A stretch of 64,000 nucleotides of DNA, from assembly GCA_018806915.1 (NCBI GenBank), contig JAGKQI010000034.1, forward strand, positions 310,001 to 374,000, given 5' to 3'. Position 1 is the first letter of the stretch. The number at the start of each line of letters is the position of its first letter. Positions 53,247 through 63,847 of this stretch are shown one piece after another. Origin of the DNA: Phytophthora colocasiae (taxonomy: Eukaryota > Oomycota > Peronosporomycetes > Peronosporales > Peronosporaceae). A program made the translations under genes and the position numbers. The notes beneath the pieces were generated by a model, which had not been told where the DNA came from, searched no databases, and saw only the letters and a program-made list of their open reading frames with translations.

Positions 53247-55122
53247 CGCTGAGAGGTTAGCTTTAAAATGGTTCGTATACAGAACTGACCTGATCTAGGA
53301 ACTGATTTTTGTGCTGGTGATGTTCAGATACAGGTTCAGAAATTGAGTGGTGACCAAGCGTGCTCATATCGGAAGATGCAGCGCGAGACACAAGGGAGTG
53401 GGCAGGGACCGCCGTGCGGAGATAGAGACCGTGGAGGGCTTACTCCATGCCCCCCAAGATCCAGAGATGGCGGTGATACAGGCGGCGAAGAGGCGGGAGC
53501 TAAGACTAGTGGGGAAGGTGGCAACTGTCAGCTACCGATGTACAACGGCAAAGCTGCCAGTGGAGGAGATGATCTGCCCCAGCCCGAGCGCACAACGTGT
53601 TACTTTAAAGGGTACAAGTACGCAAGGGCTTGGGCGTCTCAGCGCAAGATCGTGTACCGCTGTTCCAAATATCGCACAGGCTGTAAAGGAAAGATGGAGT
53701 ACTCTATTGCTTCAATGGGCTACGCTAGTGTTAGAGGGCACACGTGTCGTGACAATCTCATAGAAGCAACCACAATTCGAGACGTCGAGGACGAGATGAA
53801 AGCAGCGGCGGACCATCTAGCGGTGGAGCATCGCGATTGGCGAGCTCGGGATGTCTGGGAGAAACTCCGCAAGCAGTTCTACGACGATGAAATTCCCGAC
53901 GTAGTACGTGGCTTGTCCGAGAACCAAGTCATTAGTCGTGTGAACCATGCAAGAAATCAACACTATTCTGCTAACATACACGGTATGATTGAGAGACCGC
54001 CGCTCTCGCTAGCGCTAGACGAGTCCGTCCCGTTCTTTCAGTTTCACTACGCAACCATGAACCCGAAAGACCTAACAAAACCCACGCGCCTCGTGGGGTG
54101 GGCACACCCGACTCTAGTGGCTCTGCTTCGATACCATGGGACGACGCTTTTTGTCGATGGCACGTTTCGCTGTGTGCCTCGGGGATACGAACAATGCGTC
54201 GTGTTCATGGTACACGATCGCGCCTCTGGTGTATACGTGCCCGTCTACTATATTCTTAGTACCTCGAAGACTGAGGAGGCGTATTGGGATATGGTACACT
54301 TTGTTGTCCAAGGCACTGATCAGCAGATTGAGCCTGCCGAAGTTATTTGCGACTTCGAAGCCGCGCTCATGAACGCAATCCAAACTCAGTTCCCAAACGC
54401 ACTCGTGATAGGATGCCTATTTCATATGAAACAAGCGCTACGTCGAGCCATGAAACGTTACGCAATCCCAGAGATTGAGTGCTCGATTGCAATGAGTCGC
54501 GGTGTCCTGGACACGCTGACAGTGATTGAACGCAGCCACGTAGAGCAAGGCATCAAATGGGTGAAACGAGAGATCAAGACGCGTTGTGCACTAGCTCAGG
54601 TAGACTACTCAAACTCAAAATGGGGAGAATTATGGGGCTACTTTAGACGTACATGGCTAGAGAAGTACACTATCGATGTGTGGAACGTGTGTGTTGTCGG
54701 CAACGAGTTGATCGCAAGAACGAACAATCCTCTCGAGCGCTTTAACAGGGAGCTCAATGGTAGGTTTCCTACTCCGCATCCTTCAATGGCCACATTTGTG
54801 ACTGTGATAAAGCGATTTCTGCTGAGTATGTTCGTCGCATCAGCGACGTTCCTCGTGGTCGTGCCAACCGAGCTCCTCGTGAGCGAATCGAGCTCCCTCA
54901 TCCCGCCGATATACCCTCCGACATTGAGAGCGACGTGGACGAGTCGATGGACCCTGCTCCTATCGCCGTCACCTCTGACTCGGTCTCTATCTAGATCACT
55001 GTAGGTCGCCCATAGGACTAAAGTGCCCAACAACATCTTCCGTTCATACTTCAGAACACAAGGCCTGAACCTCAGTCAGATCCGGTCTGTATACGAACCA
55101 TTTTTATATCTACCCGCTGAGA
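53247..55122 (+). mobile_element. Mutator-like element (MULE) with target-site duplication
   Basis: The element occupies about 53255-55114 (1,860 bp). The sequence CGCTGAGA flanks both sides (53247-53254 and 55115-55122); extending one base gives a 9-bp duplication with one mismatch, which is the MULE size. The ends are imperfect inverted repeats beginning GGT(T)AG, with a perfect internal block, AAAATGGTTCGTATACAG (about 53265-53282 and 55087-55104). It encodes a MULE transposase and lies inside an alpha/beta hydrolase gene. Confidence 0.9.
53376..55004 (+). pseudogene. MULE transposase with FLYWCH-type N-terminal finger
   Basis: From the ATG at 53376 a frame runs to 55004. After a Gly/Arg-rich N-terminal region (whose frame is not certain) there is a FLYWCH/WRKY-GCM1-like zinc-binding segment (YFKGYKYARAW...YRCSKYRTGCKGKMEY...VRGHTC). 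The MULE DDE domain follows: TTLFVDGTFRCVPRGYEQ (first Asp), AEVICDFEAALMNAI (second Asp), VIGCLFHMKQALRR (CxxH), and NNPLERFNRELNGRF (Glu). Near 54815 the frame changes; the more plausible C-terminus (YVRRISDVPRGRANRAPRER, then an acidic tail) is in another frame and ends at about 54993. So the gene has at least one frameshift. Known role: cut-and-paste transposase making 8-11 bp duplications. Confidence 0.85.
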
Positions 55123-55256
55123 TCAAGTGGTTCAAGGCAGCAGTTCCCCACGCCAAGTGCTTTGAGGATGCAGAAGGTGGCCATTACCCTCATGTTGAGA
55201 ACGTAAAACGCGTCGTTCAGGCGATCAAGGAGAACACAGCTACGATTCGCGATTAA

Positions 55257-55997
55257 TCGCAGCGAGATCTGACATAACTGCATATAGCAATAGCTACTTT
55301 GAACGTCGACTCCACACCAGAGATTCTAACCGCCTGTCGCTTCTTTGAGCTGACATTGTTTAATTCCTTGATATCGCTCGTCATCATTATTATTGGTCGG
55401 GGTGGATGAACACCACTGTTCCATTTGGATTGCTGCAGTTTTGATGTTGTGGCGGCAGCAATCAATCAAACACCAAGCAGAATGTACACCGAATCCGGGT
55501 TATATTTGAAGGAAACAAACCGTGTTGCTATTCCTACGGAATAACCACGCCATGCAAGAGTTCTGGAGCTCTTGTATGAAGCAATTAGAAGTACGAGCAC
55601 TATCAAACGAGAGAGAAGACCACAAGTACAAGGATCAATGGCACATGGCTGGAAACGGCATGAAAAGCGAGTACAAAAGGGAAGGACGTCGAGTACAGCC
55701 CATATCGGCATATAATCGAGTAAATTTTCTTCACTAGGATAATGATCGAGTACATACTGCCATGTGTTGTCACAAGGAAGGTTTGAGAGTACAAAGATGC
55801 TTTTGAAATGACGTTTACTCTAAGCTCTTAAAATGAGTCCTTAGTTCTTCATCACTGTGTGGAATACGGCGGAGGCGTTGTCGTATTCTTCACTATGTAC
55901 TTTGATATGGCATGGCACAAGTAGTCGGGAATAAAAGCCTCACGGAAACAAGATGAAACGATGCATGATGGAAAGTCGTTGTCTTGGATACTCATGG
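55257..55997. other. Intergenic, with CGAGTAC repeats
   Basis: There is no gene. Three exact CGAGTAC words occur at 55668, 55690 and 55747, and there are near matches around them; the opposite strand form occurs upstream of the next transposase gene (58769-58883). They may be subterminal sites of the SWIM-type MULE. I could not identify the element ends. Confidence 0.5.
55668..55753 (+). repeat. CGAGTAC repeat cluster, left
   Basis: Exact copies of CGAGTAC are at 55668-55674, 55690-55696 and 55747-55753, with variants nearby (CGAGTAA near 55719, GAGAGTAC near 55787). The cluster is mirrored by GTACTCG copies at 58769-58883. Confidence 0.7.
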
Positions 55998-58540
55998 CTA
56001 CTGCAACTTGCCCATGATGGGGAGTCCGGCGTCGTAGCTGAACTTTATCGCCTCGGCGAGGGCTTGGCATTTGAATTGCTTGGATGATCCATCGCTGAAG
56101 TGTACCTCCCATTTATATTCACGACCAGATATCCATTTTACGATGGTACCAACAATTGCACCGTTGTCACCAGGCTTCAAAAGATTCCAGTGTAGGTTTC
56201 TGGCTGGGAGCTTTGTGAACAGTGGAACCAAGTTATCTACAGAGAAGTAAGCAGCATCATTTGAGTCTCGCGTGAGAGCACCTCGCTCCTTGACCTGGCC
56301 TCCTGGTGCGAGTCGTATTGGTAGTGAAGCGAGTGCCATATCTAGATTCAGTGTACCAATGATACCCATTGTTGCTAGGATATGGCTACATATCCATCCA
56401 GTCTGCCGGTTCCCTTTGCACCCGCAGAAGTATCCTCTACGGACTTTGGATATCTGTGACAATTGCAACCAACGTTTACATTGTAGTATCGTCAAATGTA
56501 TGTGTAAATGCTCATCTTACCTGGTCACTCGTCCATATCGTTTGCATTTTGAATCGTTCTTGGGTTTGTCTCTGACCAACACTCGATGCAAAGAGAGATA
56601 GTGCAACAACATTGATTTAGCTGTTGCGTTTTTGGCGAGTTGACCACCGAGCGACTTGATGTATCTGTCAATTGCGACATTAGACTCAATCATACAAATG
56701 CACAGGAGCTATGGAGTCATTCGAACCTGTTCATACGCTGATCCGTTACGGTTGTTCCTTGTCGGTTCTTGACAGAGTATGCATAGTCACTTGAGTTGCA
56801 CACGACTGCTAGAGTCTCATCTGACTCAGCATCCGTACCAAGACGGATATAATTTCGTGGGTCGTCCTTGATATTCTTCGCTCTAACAAACATCTCTGCA
56901 GGAATCGGACCTGCACAGCAACATAGTGAGAATATAGGCGAACACAAAATCCATTGGCATACTCACCTTCCCCGAAATGACCCATGTAGTGAGACGTAGC
57001 TTCTTGACCATAAAATGCAAGCACACCAGGAAGACTTTCGTTAAGTACGGTTGCCGTGTTAGCTCGTAGGCCGGGGATGCAACATTTTTTAATGCTTGCG
57101 TTGAATGACTCCAACGCGTTTTGTGAAGGCGTAATTCCGAGAGTTCCAGCACCAGCAGAAGCAAACCATGAATCCCATGGTGGACTAAGGTAGTTTTCTT
57201 GTAACCAATCGGCATAGTCGTCTTCACCATCCTTTCGCCACTCACCGATACACATCTTAGCAAATGCTGCGAATTGTTGCGCCGAACGAGCTAGTTGGAT
57301 CCACCCGATGTGTATCGCGATGTGAGTGTCGTAGTACGCACGCTGTTTAAGACGCCCTATCTGTTCACAACTCTTTCGCCGGAAATGAGGCCAACACGTC
57401 AACAGTGATACACCAGCCCACGTTGATTGGAACGCATTTGCAATTGGCCACGAATGGTCCAAGCTGCCAAACTTGATTTGCAGATCGATATCAAAGATGA
57501 TTTTTGCGAAATCTTTCGTTGACTGGAACAACGTAGAATATGTTGCTTCATGTTCAGTTCGAACAAACATGAACGTGAATGGTACAAAATGTTTTGAATA
57601 TTTGTGATCGACGTATCTTGTGCAGTATGTTCCGAAGCAAACGAGCGTCCAGCCCCCGAAATGAATTTTGTATGTCCCATCCGTAGCCCCTAGCACACCA
57701 TCGTCTCCTTGATCTCGATGGGCGTAGAAAACATTACAAAATGCACGCCTGCTCGAAAAGACAATGACAATTGCTTCAACCTCCCGACCACCAACAGTTG
57801 TCATGTATGACGAAACACTAATGACAAAGATATCGTCCATCTTGGCTGCAATCTGACAATCAAATAGAAGCACACCGGCTTCTTTGTTGGCATCCGAGCC
57901 ATAGAACTGTGCCACGGTCTCGATTATTTTATCGGACGCCCATTCGTGAATTGCAGCAGGATTTTTGATCTCCCATCCACCTAAAATCCATTAATCTGTG
58001 GTTCAGTTCCTAACAACAAGCAAGTAGAATTTCATACCTTCCATGTTCTTGCGCATAGCGGCCTTCAAGTTTTTTAACTGGTTTTTTGAAGGCACTTTTG
58101 AGTATAGATTGTCGTCACCTTTGTGTTTCTTACGGAGATGGCGCCTGCATGCAATGGGACCAACACCAATAAGTGTACTCATCGCGTCTTCTTTAAGGGC
58201 GATTGAAACCCCAGTCTTTTGCTCTCCAGACTCTTCCGATCCATGTTCACCAGACTGTTGTGGGAATTCAATCGCCGTCAATTTCAACAATTCGCACAAG
58301 ATGGTCGCAGTCGACGTGAAATACACACTTATAAACAAACCCTCGCCCACGTTTGCCATAGTTGTAACGAAATTTGTACACGCTCTCATCCAAGGCCTCG
58401 AGCTCACGTAGAGCTTCAATCTTGGTCTTGTGAACTGAAACTACCGAGTAAGTGCGACGTTTGCGTCTCTTGCCATGCGCACCCCCACCCTCACGGGGAA
58501 GCCGTATAGGAACAAGATCATTCCCGTCGTCCCGATCCAT
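55998..58540 (-). pseudogene. SWIM-type MULE transposase, decayed
   Basis: Five exons fit: 58540-58038, 57980-56967, 56910-56727, 56664-56521 and 56453-55998, with short GT-AG introns. The N-terminus is a FAR1-like Cys/His segment (YKCVFHVDCDHLVRIV). The middle is a MULE DDE core (GATDGTYKIHFGGWTLVCFG with the first Asp, IIFDIDLQIKFGSLDHSW, CWPHFRRK, TPSQNALESFNASIK with Glu). The C-terminus has a SWIM zinc finger (GYFCGCKGNRQTGWICSHIL: CxC, then CxH) followed by a chromo/Tudor-like WEVHFSDG stretch. Two frameshifts break it, near 58290 (before IEFPQQSGEHG) and near 56605-56615 in exon 4. Known role: cut-and-paste transposase of the Mutator superfamily. The copy is probably inactive. Confidence 0.8.
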
Positions 58541-58639
58541 GGTCTTGATTATGCTGTCGGTTGGTGTTGCTTTCACTTCTTCTTCAAAACTGACTTGCGT
58601 TGCACGGTAACTAAAGGCATGATCAAAGAAAACAACCTA

Positions 58640-58740
58640 TGGGATACGACAGAAAACAACCTGAGATGAGACAGGAAAGTATTGGATTAGAAAGGAAATA
58701 ATATAAGACTGGAAACTATGGGATGAGACAGGAAATAACC
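58640..58740. repeat. Degenerate repeats of GGGATGAGACAGGAAATAACC
   Basis: The words TATGGGATACGACAGAAAAC, GAGATGAGACAGGAAAG, ATTAGAAAGGAAATAATATAAGACTGGAAACTATGGGATGAGACAGGAAATAACC follow one another. This is an imperfect repeat of about 20-25 bp with at least four units. Confidence 0.65.
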
Positions 58741-58768
58741 GATCCATTTGTGCCGTCTCATGAACTGT

Positions 58769-58883
58769 GTACTCGTCACCCTTCCCAAATTGCGCTGTAC
58801 TCGGAGATGTGCCCGACAGTCGAAAATGTACTCGAAAAACATGCAATTTGACCTGTACTCTGAAATATGACGAAAAGTACTCG
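58769..58883 (-). repeat. GTACTCG repeat cluster, right
   Basis: Exact GTACTCG words occur at 58769, 58797, 58828 and 58877 (reverse complement of CGAGTAC), plus GTACTCT near 58855. Their spacing is about 28-31 bases for the first three. Confidence 0.75.
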
Positions 58884-59671
58884 GAATCGATCCTTACCCC
58901 ACATGGCTGCAATTGGGAATTAATTTGTTCCAGACACAGCCAAGAGAGAATCCATCGAACATGGATACTATGACACCAGCGGCAAACCAACAAGAGGATC
59001 CATGCTAGTGGCTAGGCTTCAGGCAGCCTTGCATTCAGAGAAAGATTAATTGACTAGTCTGATCTCGCTCATGTACATCTGATGTCTGTACATGTAGTAT
59101 CATACAGTGCACAAGTACATGTCTGTGCCAACAATGAAGACCATACAACAGGCATCTTGCGGTAAGTTAAGGATATCCGTGTAGATGTGGCAGGCATCAA
59201 AGCAGCGGAAGGAAACTTGAACGGTCGGATGACTTGGCTTTACTATGCGCAAAGTTGAAGTCGGGTTGGTCTCTTTTATATCGATCGAAATGACTGGCCG
59301 TGATGAAGCCAGCTGAGCCTCAGCCAGATCGCGCCAGCGGAGCCCATTAGACCACGCCTTGAACGATCGTAACTCTCCTTTCGCTGCTTCATCACGCTCA
59401 TCATTTCTGTGGGCTGTTGCGGTTTTGCATGGCGGAGACGGTCGTTTTTCTCTTTCAATACAAATTCCAAATCATTCAAAAGGAAGATCTAAATTTAGTG
59501 AAAAACCTCGAGGAGAATATTGGCTTAAAAAACCTCTTGAAATTTGTATCTAAAAGAGAGAAGGCGCGCACTTGAGATCGACAGGTTCCTTTGGCGCGCG
59601 CACATCGAGAAGAGGCGCTAATTAGGCAGTTCCGTCCGCTAAAGTCTTAACCCCCTGCTGGTCACTAAGAG

Positions 59672-62600
59672 ATGCTGACGGAGAGCGCGTCGCTGACTCC
59701 CCCACTGGACAGCGGAGAGCGCCGAGCTGAGGCGCGCCGACACCGTCGTGAAGCCGCCGCCCCGTACCCTTCGAAGCGGGAGAAAACGGAGGAAGAAGAC
59801 GACGCAGACGAGTTTTTCCCGGTTCCTACGGCCCACAACCGCCGTGGAAATGGCTTTTTCGCTCGTCTGGCCAGTTACATCCCTATTGTCAATAAACTGG
59901 TGACAGAGGAGGACGAGGAAGAGGAACAACCGGCTGCAGAAATATCTACCGACAGTATCGAGATTCAAACGACTCAGGAGGACGTAGACGATGAAGAAGA
60001 AGATGCTGAAGAGTTGGAGAAGCAAGAGGAGACTCAAGAATCTGTAGAGAAGGAGACAGAGACCACAGAGACGCCAGAACCTCAACCGGAAAAGAAGGAG
60101 GAAACACCAGAGGACGAGGATATGCTAGACGCTGTCACGCCTCCTGTGACTCGTGCTGGTCCTTCTTTTGTCACTCAAAAGGAGTACCTTACTACACCTC
60201 CTAGACACAACAGTAAACGAGGTTCTAGAAACTCGCGCTCTCCTTCCGTCGCATCGGAGAGCGGAGAACGCAGCCCCGCTACGATGCGGCAACGGAAGCG
60301 TGGAGACAAGCGCGTGTTCCTGCCTGGACCTTCACAGCAGTCCAAGATGCTGCGTATCTCGAGCTCGCAGCGTCGCCGACAGTCCACGTCCCCCTCCCCT
60401 TACGATTCGGCCTTGGCTGTCGTCAAACAGAAGAAAGCCATCACACTGGAAGAATTTGAGCGTCTGCAGAAGCAGCTACACGACATGGTGGAGGCCACGC
60501 CACAGGCGCAGCTTGCGATGACGCAGGCTGCTCTAGCGAACGGACTGGAACGCCCGTTCACACGCGGATTTCCAGGACCCATGTCATTTCCTGGTTATGT
60601 CCCGGGCTCTATTGCCAACCAGAACCACGGGGCTTTGGTTGTCCAGGATGAGACGACAAAGAATGGCGTACCCTTTGGAAAACGCCCCCGAAACAACGCT
60701 AACGGACCAATTGTCTTTTCCGGTAACACTTTGCGAGGCCAGTTGACGCGCGAGGAACGGTTGATGCGGAAGCCTCGCCCGTCCCGTCTTTTGACTGGCG
60801 CTAAGCGTGATACTGCCACACGCAATGCGTACTCTGCGGCAGTCGCTGAGAAGATCCTGTCGACGCTAAACAAGGTGCAGACCCCACTGGAACGCGAGGC
60901 GCAAAAACCAACGCCATCGACGTCGATGTCGTGGGCGAAGTACCACCTTTCATTGATGGAAAGCGACAAGAAGAGTCTTGATAATGACATGGAGATTGAC
61001 AGTGACGACGTGGCGCCCCCTATGAACACAATTCCCCGTGTGGCGTTCCCGCAGCCTTCTCACAAGCCTGCCGTTTTGTCCTTTGGCAATACGAAGACAG
61101 ACCTTCAGACCCCTGCGAAGACTTCAAACTGCCTGACGTCTGCGTTCTCTCCCCAGGCAGTGTCGATGACTCCTGCAATCACGAAGGCACCCGCACGAGA
61201 GCAACCGACATTTGAGACGGTTGGCGAGTTCAAGTTCAAGCTTCCCCTTCGTATTGAGGGCGCTAAACAAGTGGGCTTGGACGATGAAGATACCCGCGTA
61301 CGGTTTGTGTTTTCTCCTCCACCTAGTATGCGTGAACCGCCCATGAAGACATCCAGCCAGACAACTGCGGGAAAGACCAATAGTGCTGCTCCGTTTGATT
61401 TCATGCCTTCGTCACCCAAGACGAAGACGACCGAATGGGTATCAAAGCCACCGATTGCGAAAGAGCCTGAGAAGCCGAAGGATGTCGCTAAAAAGCCTGC
61501 TGCTCCTAAGGTGGCCGAGAAGCCTAACACAACTGCTGGAGTCAGCGGTGGTGTGAATCCTCTTGCGAGATTCATGCAGCTTAAGCCTGGACAGTGGAAA
61601 TGCCCTGGATGCAGCGTTGTGAACGAAGGCTCCAGTGCTAAGTGTCCATGCTGTGAAACGGCGAACCCCGGAGGTGCATCTGTTCCTAAGACTGTTGCTT
61701 CTGCGGCGCCTAAGGCTGCTGGATCAATTTCAACGAACGGCTTTAGTTTTGGAGCACCTTCAACGGATGTGAAGAAGGATTCGGACAAACCTGCATCGGG
61801 ATCGATTACGTCGGGTGGATTCAGCTTCGGAGCCCCTGTTGCGGACACGAAGAAAGAAGCGCAGAACCCGGCTGGATCGATCTCGTCTGCTGGCTTTAGC
61901 TTTGGTACCTCTGCGGCTGACACCAAAAAGGATGCTGAGAAGTCTACTACGGGTATTACAACAGGCGGATTTAGCTTTACTGCTCCTACGCCTGCGCCTA
62001 CGTCTAAAACTCCAGCTACTAGTGGCTTTAGTTTTGGTGCCCCCGCTGCATCAGACGTGACGGCTGCTGCTGCTGCCCCGATCTCGTTCGGTTTCTCGGC
62101 TCCTGTCAAAAAGACTGAGGATCCGTCGGTGAAACCTGCTACAGCTGAGAAGACAGCCACTCCGTCTTTCTCATTTGGCATACCAGCGGCGTCAACTTCG
62201 GCCTCAGCATCTACTTCGACAGCTACCAGCACATCTACTGCTTCAAGTGGATTTTCTTTTGGTGCACCCAGTGGGAGCACAACCGAGACCTCTGCCAAGG
62301 GCAAACGTAAAGCCCCTGAGGACGAACCAAAGGCAAATTCTGCTCCATCATTTAGCTTTGGAACGACCACAGCTACCGAGGCGCCGAAACCAAGCGGTTT
62401 CAGCTTTGGTGCTGCCTCCGAGTCCAAGCAGGAAGCTCCAACGGAGTCAGACCGCCCCAAGAAGCGTCTGGCTCCATCGTCTGTTGGATCAGAATCGAAA
62501 CTCGAGACGCCAAATCCAGCATTCTCTTTTGGATTGGCCAAGCCGCCCCAAGCGCCCGCCAAGGATGCTGCTAGTGCGACGCCGTCAATCTCATTCGCCG

Positions 62601-63847
62601 CACCTAGCAGCTCGACGACCACTGACAAGCCCAAGGAGAGCACTACCCCATCGTTCAGCTTTGGCTCAAATACCCAATCTGAGAAGGCTACCGAAACGAA
62701 GCCAACAACTGGGTTTACATTCGGATCGTCGTCGACTACATCTACCCCAGCACCGAAGCCCAGCACTGGGTTCGGCCAGCCAGCTTCAGAGTCCAAGGCC
62801 CCTGCTTTCTCTTTCGGTGCGCCTTCAGCAAGCTTAGCGCCTGATACGTCGGCTCCTGCCACTTCTGCACCTGCCGCGTCTTCTACTGGCTTCACTTTTG
62901 GACAGAGCTCGAACACTCCTGCCGCGCCTGCTTTCAGTGGCGCTTCAGCTACGTCATCTGCTCCTACTTTTGGCTTTGGCACGGCGACCCCGCCCCCCAC
63001 CGGAAAGTCGACACCCCCCACTGTGCAGGCGCCATCTGCTCCTGCGTCAACACCTGCATTTACGTTTGGTTCGTCGTCTGCCCAGCCGGCACCAGCTTCA
63101 ACGTTTGGATCGTCGTCGGGATCTTCGTTTGGACAAGCGCCTGCGTCGACTGCTTTCGGATCGAGTTCGTCTAGTGGCTTTGGATCTGGCTCAACCGGAG
63201 GCTTCGGCTCTTCGTCTACCGCTGCCACCGCATTTGGCAGCTCCGCTTCTGCGGCGCCAGCTGCGCCGGCGTTCTCTTTTGGTTCATCTAGCCAGGCGCC
63301 GACTGCTAGTGCTCCTGCACCTGCTGCCAACCAGCCCGCGTTTGCTTTTGGTGGATCAAGTGGCCAGAGTGGATTTGGAGCTACCCCTGCAGCTTCGAGT
63401 GGTTTCGGCTCCAGTGCCCCCAGTGGCTTCGGTGCTCCTGCACCTGCACCGACTGGTTTCCGATCCTCAAGCCCAGCCCCTGCTTTCGGCAACCAAGCCG
63501 CTCCTGCGGCCCCCGCGTTCGGCAGTAGTCTTCCGCCTCCAACGACTACATTTGGAGCCCCGGCTTTTGGTGCTCCCGCCGCTGGCGGATTCGGTAGCGG
63601 TCCTCCGAGCTCCGGTTTCCGTACGCCTAGCCCGACTCCTGCGTTTGGTGCTGCCCCTGTCAGCTCTACGTTCGGAGCCACGCCAGCCCCTGCATTCGGT
63701 ACACCATCTCCTGCTTTTGGAGCTCCGGCGGCTGGTGCCTTCGGCGCGCCTCCCACTGACGGCGGGTTCAACATGGGCGCCGCTCCCCAGCACGCAAAGG
63801 GCCGACGCATCCTGAAGGCCAAACCTCGCAGTCGGCGAACGTCATAG
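59672..63847 (+). CDS. FG nucleoporin of Nup153/Nup1 type
   Basis: An intronless 1,391-codon frame starts at the ATG at 59672. The N-terminus is basic, then GFFARLASYIPIVNKLV, an amphipathic-helix-like segment of the kind that binds the nuclear membrane in Nup153/Nup1. A strongly acidic Glu-rich stretch follows (about residues 87-150). The middle has short conserved motifs (AEKILSTLNKVQTPLERE; PFTFGxx-like PSFRF variants such as FKFKLPLRI). A RanBP2-type zinc finger sits near residue 640 (WKCPGCSVVNEGSSAKCPCC). About 700 residues of FG repeats follow, mostly FSFG and GFSFGAP, later GFG-type with Ala/Pro/Ser linkers. The C-terminus is basic (AKGRRILKAKPRSRRTS). Known role: nuclear-basket nucleoporin that binds transport receptors via FG repeats and Ran via the zinc finger. 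Family placement as Nup153/Nup1 rests on domain order. Confidence 0.88.
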   Translation: MLTESASLTPPLDSGERRAEARRHRREAAAPYPSKREKTEEEDDADEFFPVPTAHNRRGNGFFARLASYIPIVNKLVTEEDEEEEQPAAEISTDSIEIQTTQEDVDDEEEDAEELEKQEETQESVEKETETTETPEPQPEKKEETPEDEDMLDAVTPPVTRAGPSFVTQKEYLTTPPRHNSKRGSRNSRSPSVASESGERSPATMRQRKRGDKRVFLPGPSQQSKMLRISSSQRRRQSTSPSPYDSALAVVKQKKAITLEEFERLQKQLHDMVEATPQAQLAMTQAALANGLERPFTRGFPGPMSFPGYVPGSIANQNHGALVVQDETTKNGVPFGKRPRNNANGPIVFSGNTLRGQLTREERLMRKPRPSRLLTGAKRDTATRNAYSAAVAEKILSTLNKVQTPLEREAQKPTPSTSMSWAKYHLSLMESDKKSLDNDMEIDSDDVAPPMNTIPRVAFPQPSHKPAVLSFGNTKTDLQTPAKTSNCLTSAFSPQAVSMTPAITKAPAREQPTFETVGEFKFKLPLRIEGAKQVGLDDEDTRVRFVFSPPPSMREPPMKTSSQTTAGKTNSAAPFDFMPSSPKTKTTEWVSKPPIAKEPEKPKDVAKKPAAPKVAEKPNTTAGVSGGVNPLARFMQLKPGQWKCPGCSVVNEGSSAKCPCCETANPGGASVPKTVASAAPKAAGSISTNGFSFGAPSTDVKKDSDKPASGSITSGGFSFGAPVADTKKEAQNPAGSISSAGFSFGTSAADTKKDAEKSTTGITTGGFSFTAPTPAPTSKTPATSGFSFGAPAASDVTAAAAAPISFGFSAPVKKTEDPSVKPATAEKTATPSFSFGIPAASTSASASTSTATSTSTASSGFSFGAPSGSTTETSAKGKRKAPEDEPKANSAPSFSFGTTTATEAPKPSGFSFGAASESKQEAPTESDRPKKRLAPSSVGSESKLETPNPAFSFGLAKPPQAPAKDAASATPSISFAAPSSSTTTDKPKESTTPSFSFGSNTQSEKATETKPTTGFTFGSSSTTSTPAPKPSTGFGQPASESKAPAFSFGAPSASLAPDTSAPATSAPAASSTGFTFGQSSNTPAAPAFSGASATSSAPTFGFGTATPPPTGKSTPPTVQAPSAPASTPAFTFGSSSAQPAPASTFGSSSGSSFGQAPASTAFGSSSSSGFGSGSTGGFGSSSTAATAFGSSASAAPAAPAFSFGSSSQAPTASAPAPAANQPAFAFGGSSGQSGFGATPAASSGFGSSAPSGFGAPAPAPTGFRSSSPAPAFGNQAAPAAPAFGSSLPPPTTTFGAPAFGAPAAGGFGSGPPSSGFRTPSPTPAFGAAPVSSTFGATPAPAFGTPSPAFGAPAAGAFGAPPTDGGFNMGAAPQHAKGRRILKAKPRSRRTS

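Larger units (their letters stand above)
52454..55256 (+). pseudogene. Alpha/beta hydrolase gene interrupted by a MULE
   Basis: The ATG at 52454 (MAYSLSTQTSS) opens an alpha/beta hydrolase of about 300 residues: TTAICLPGIGDTRRQFRLL (oxyanion-side strand), LGFRVMVGDLRGFGDS, the nucleophile-elbow region VLLGNSLSAGSMVLA, and YPTLPVLAFFG. The frame is then cut at 53254 by a 1.86-kb transposon. On the far side, 55115-55256 encodes the C-terminus AEIKWFKAAVPHAKC, GGHYPHVENVKRVVQAIKE, containing the catalytic His (GGHYPH). Joining the two across the target duplication also needs a one-base correction near 53231. The elbow reads GNSLS rather than the usual GxSxG, so activity of the ancestor is uncertain. 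The substrate cannot be told from the sequence. The gene is inactivated here. Confidence 0.85.
58541..59671. other. Intergenic, with two kinds of short repeat
   Basis: There is no supported gene. It contains GAGACAGGAAA-type repeats (58640-58740), GTACTCG repeats (58769-58883) and the promoter of the nucleoporin gene. Nothing else recognised at 58900-59640. Confidence 0.45.

Noticed and set aside
62175..63815. Long Leu/Arg-rich ORFs in alternative frames of the nucleoporin
   Set aside because: They are frame-shifted readings of the FG repeats; low-complexity Leu/Arg/His composition is typical of such shadows.
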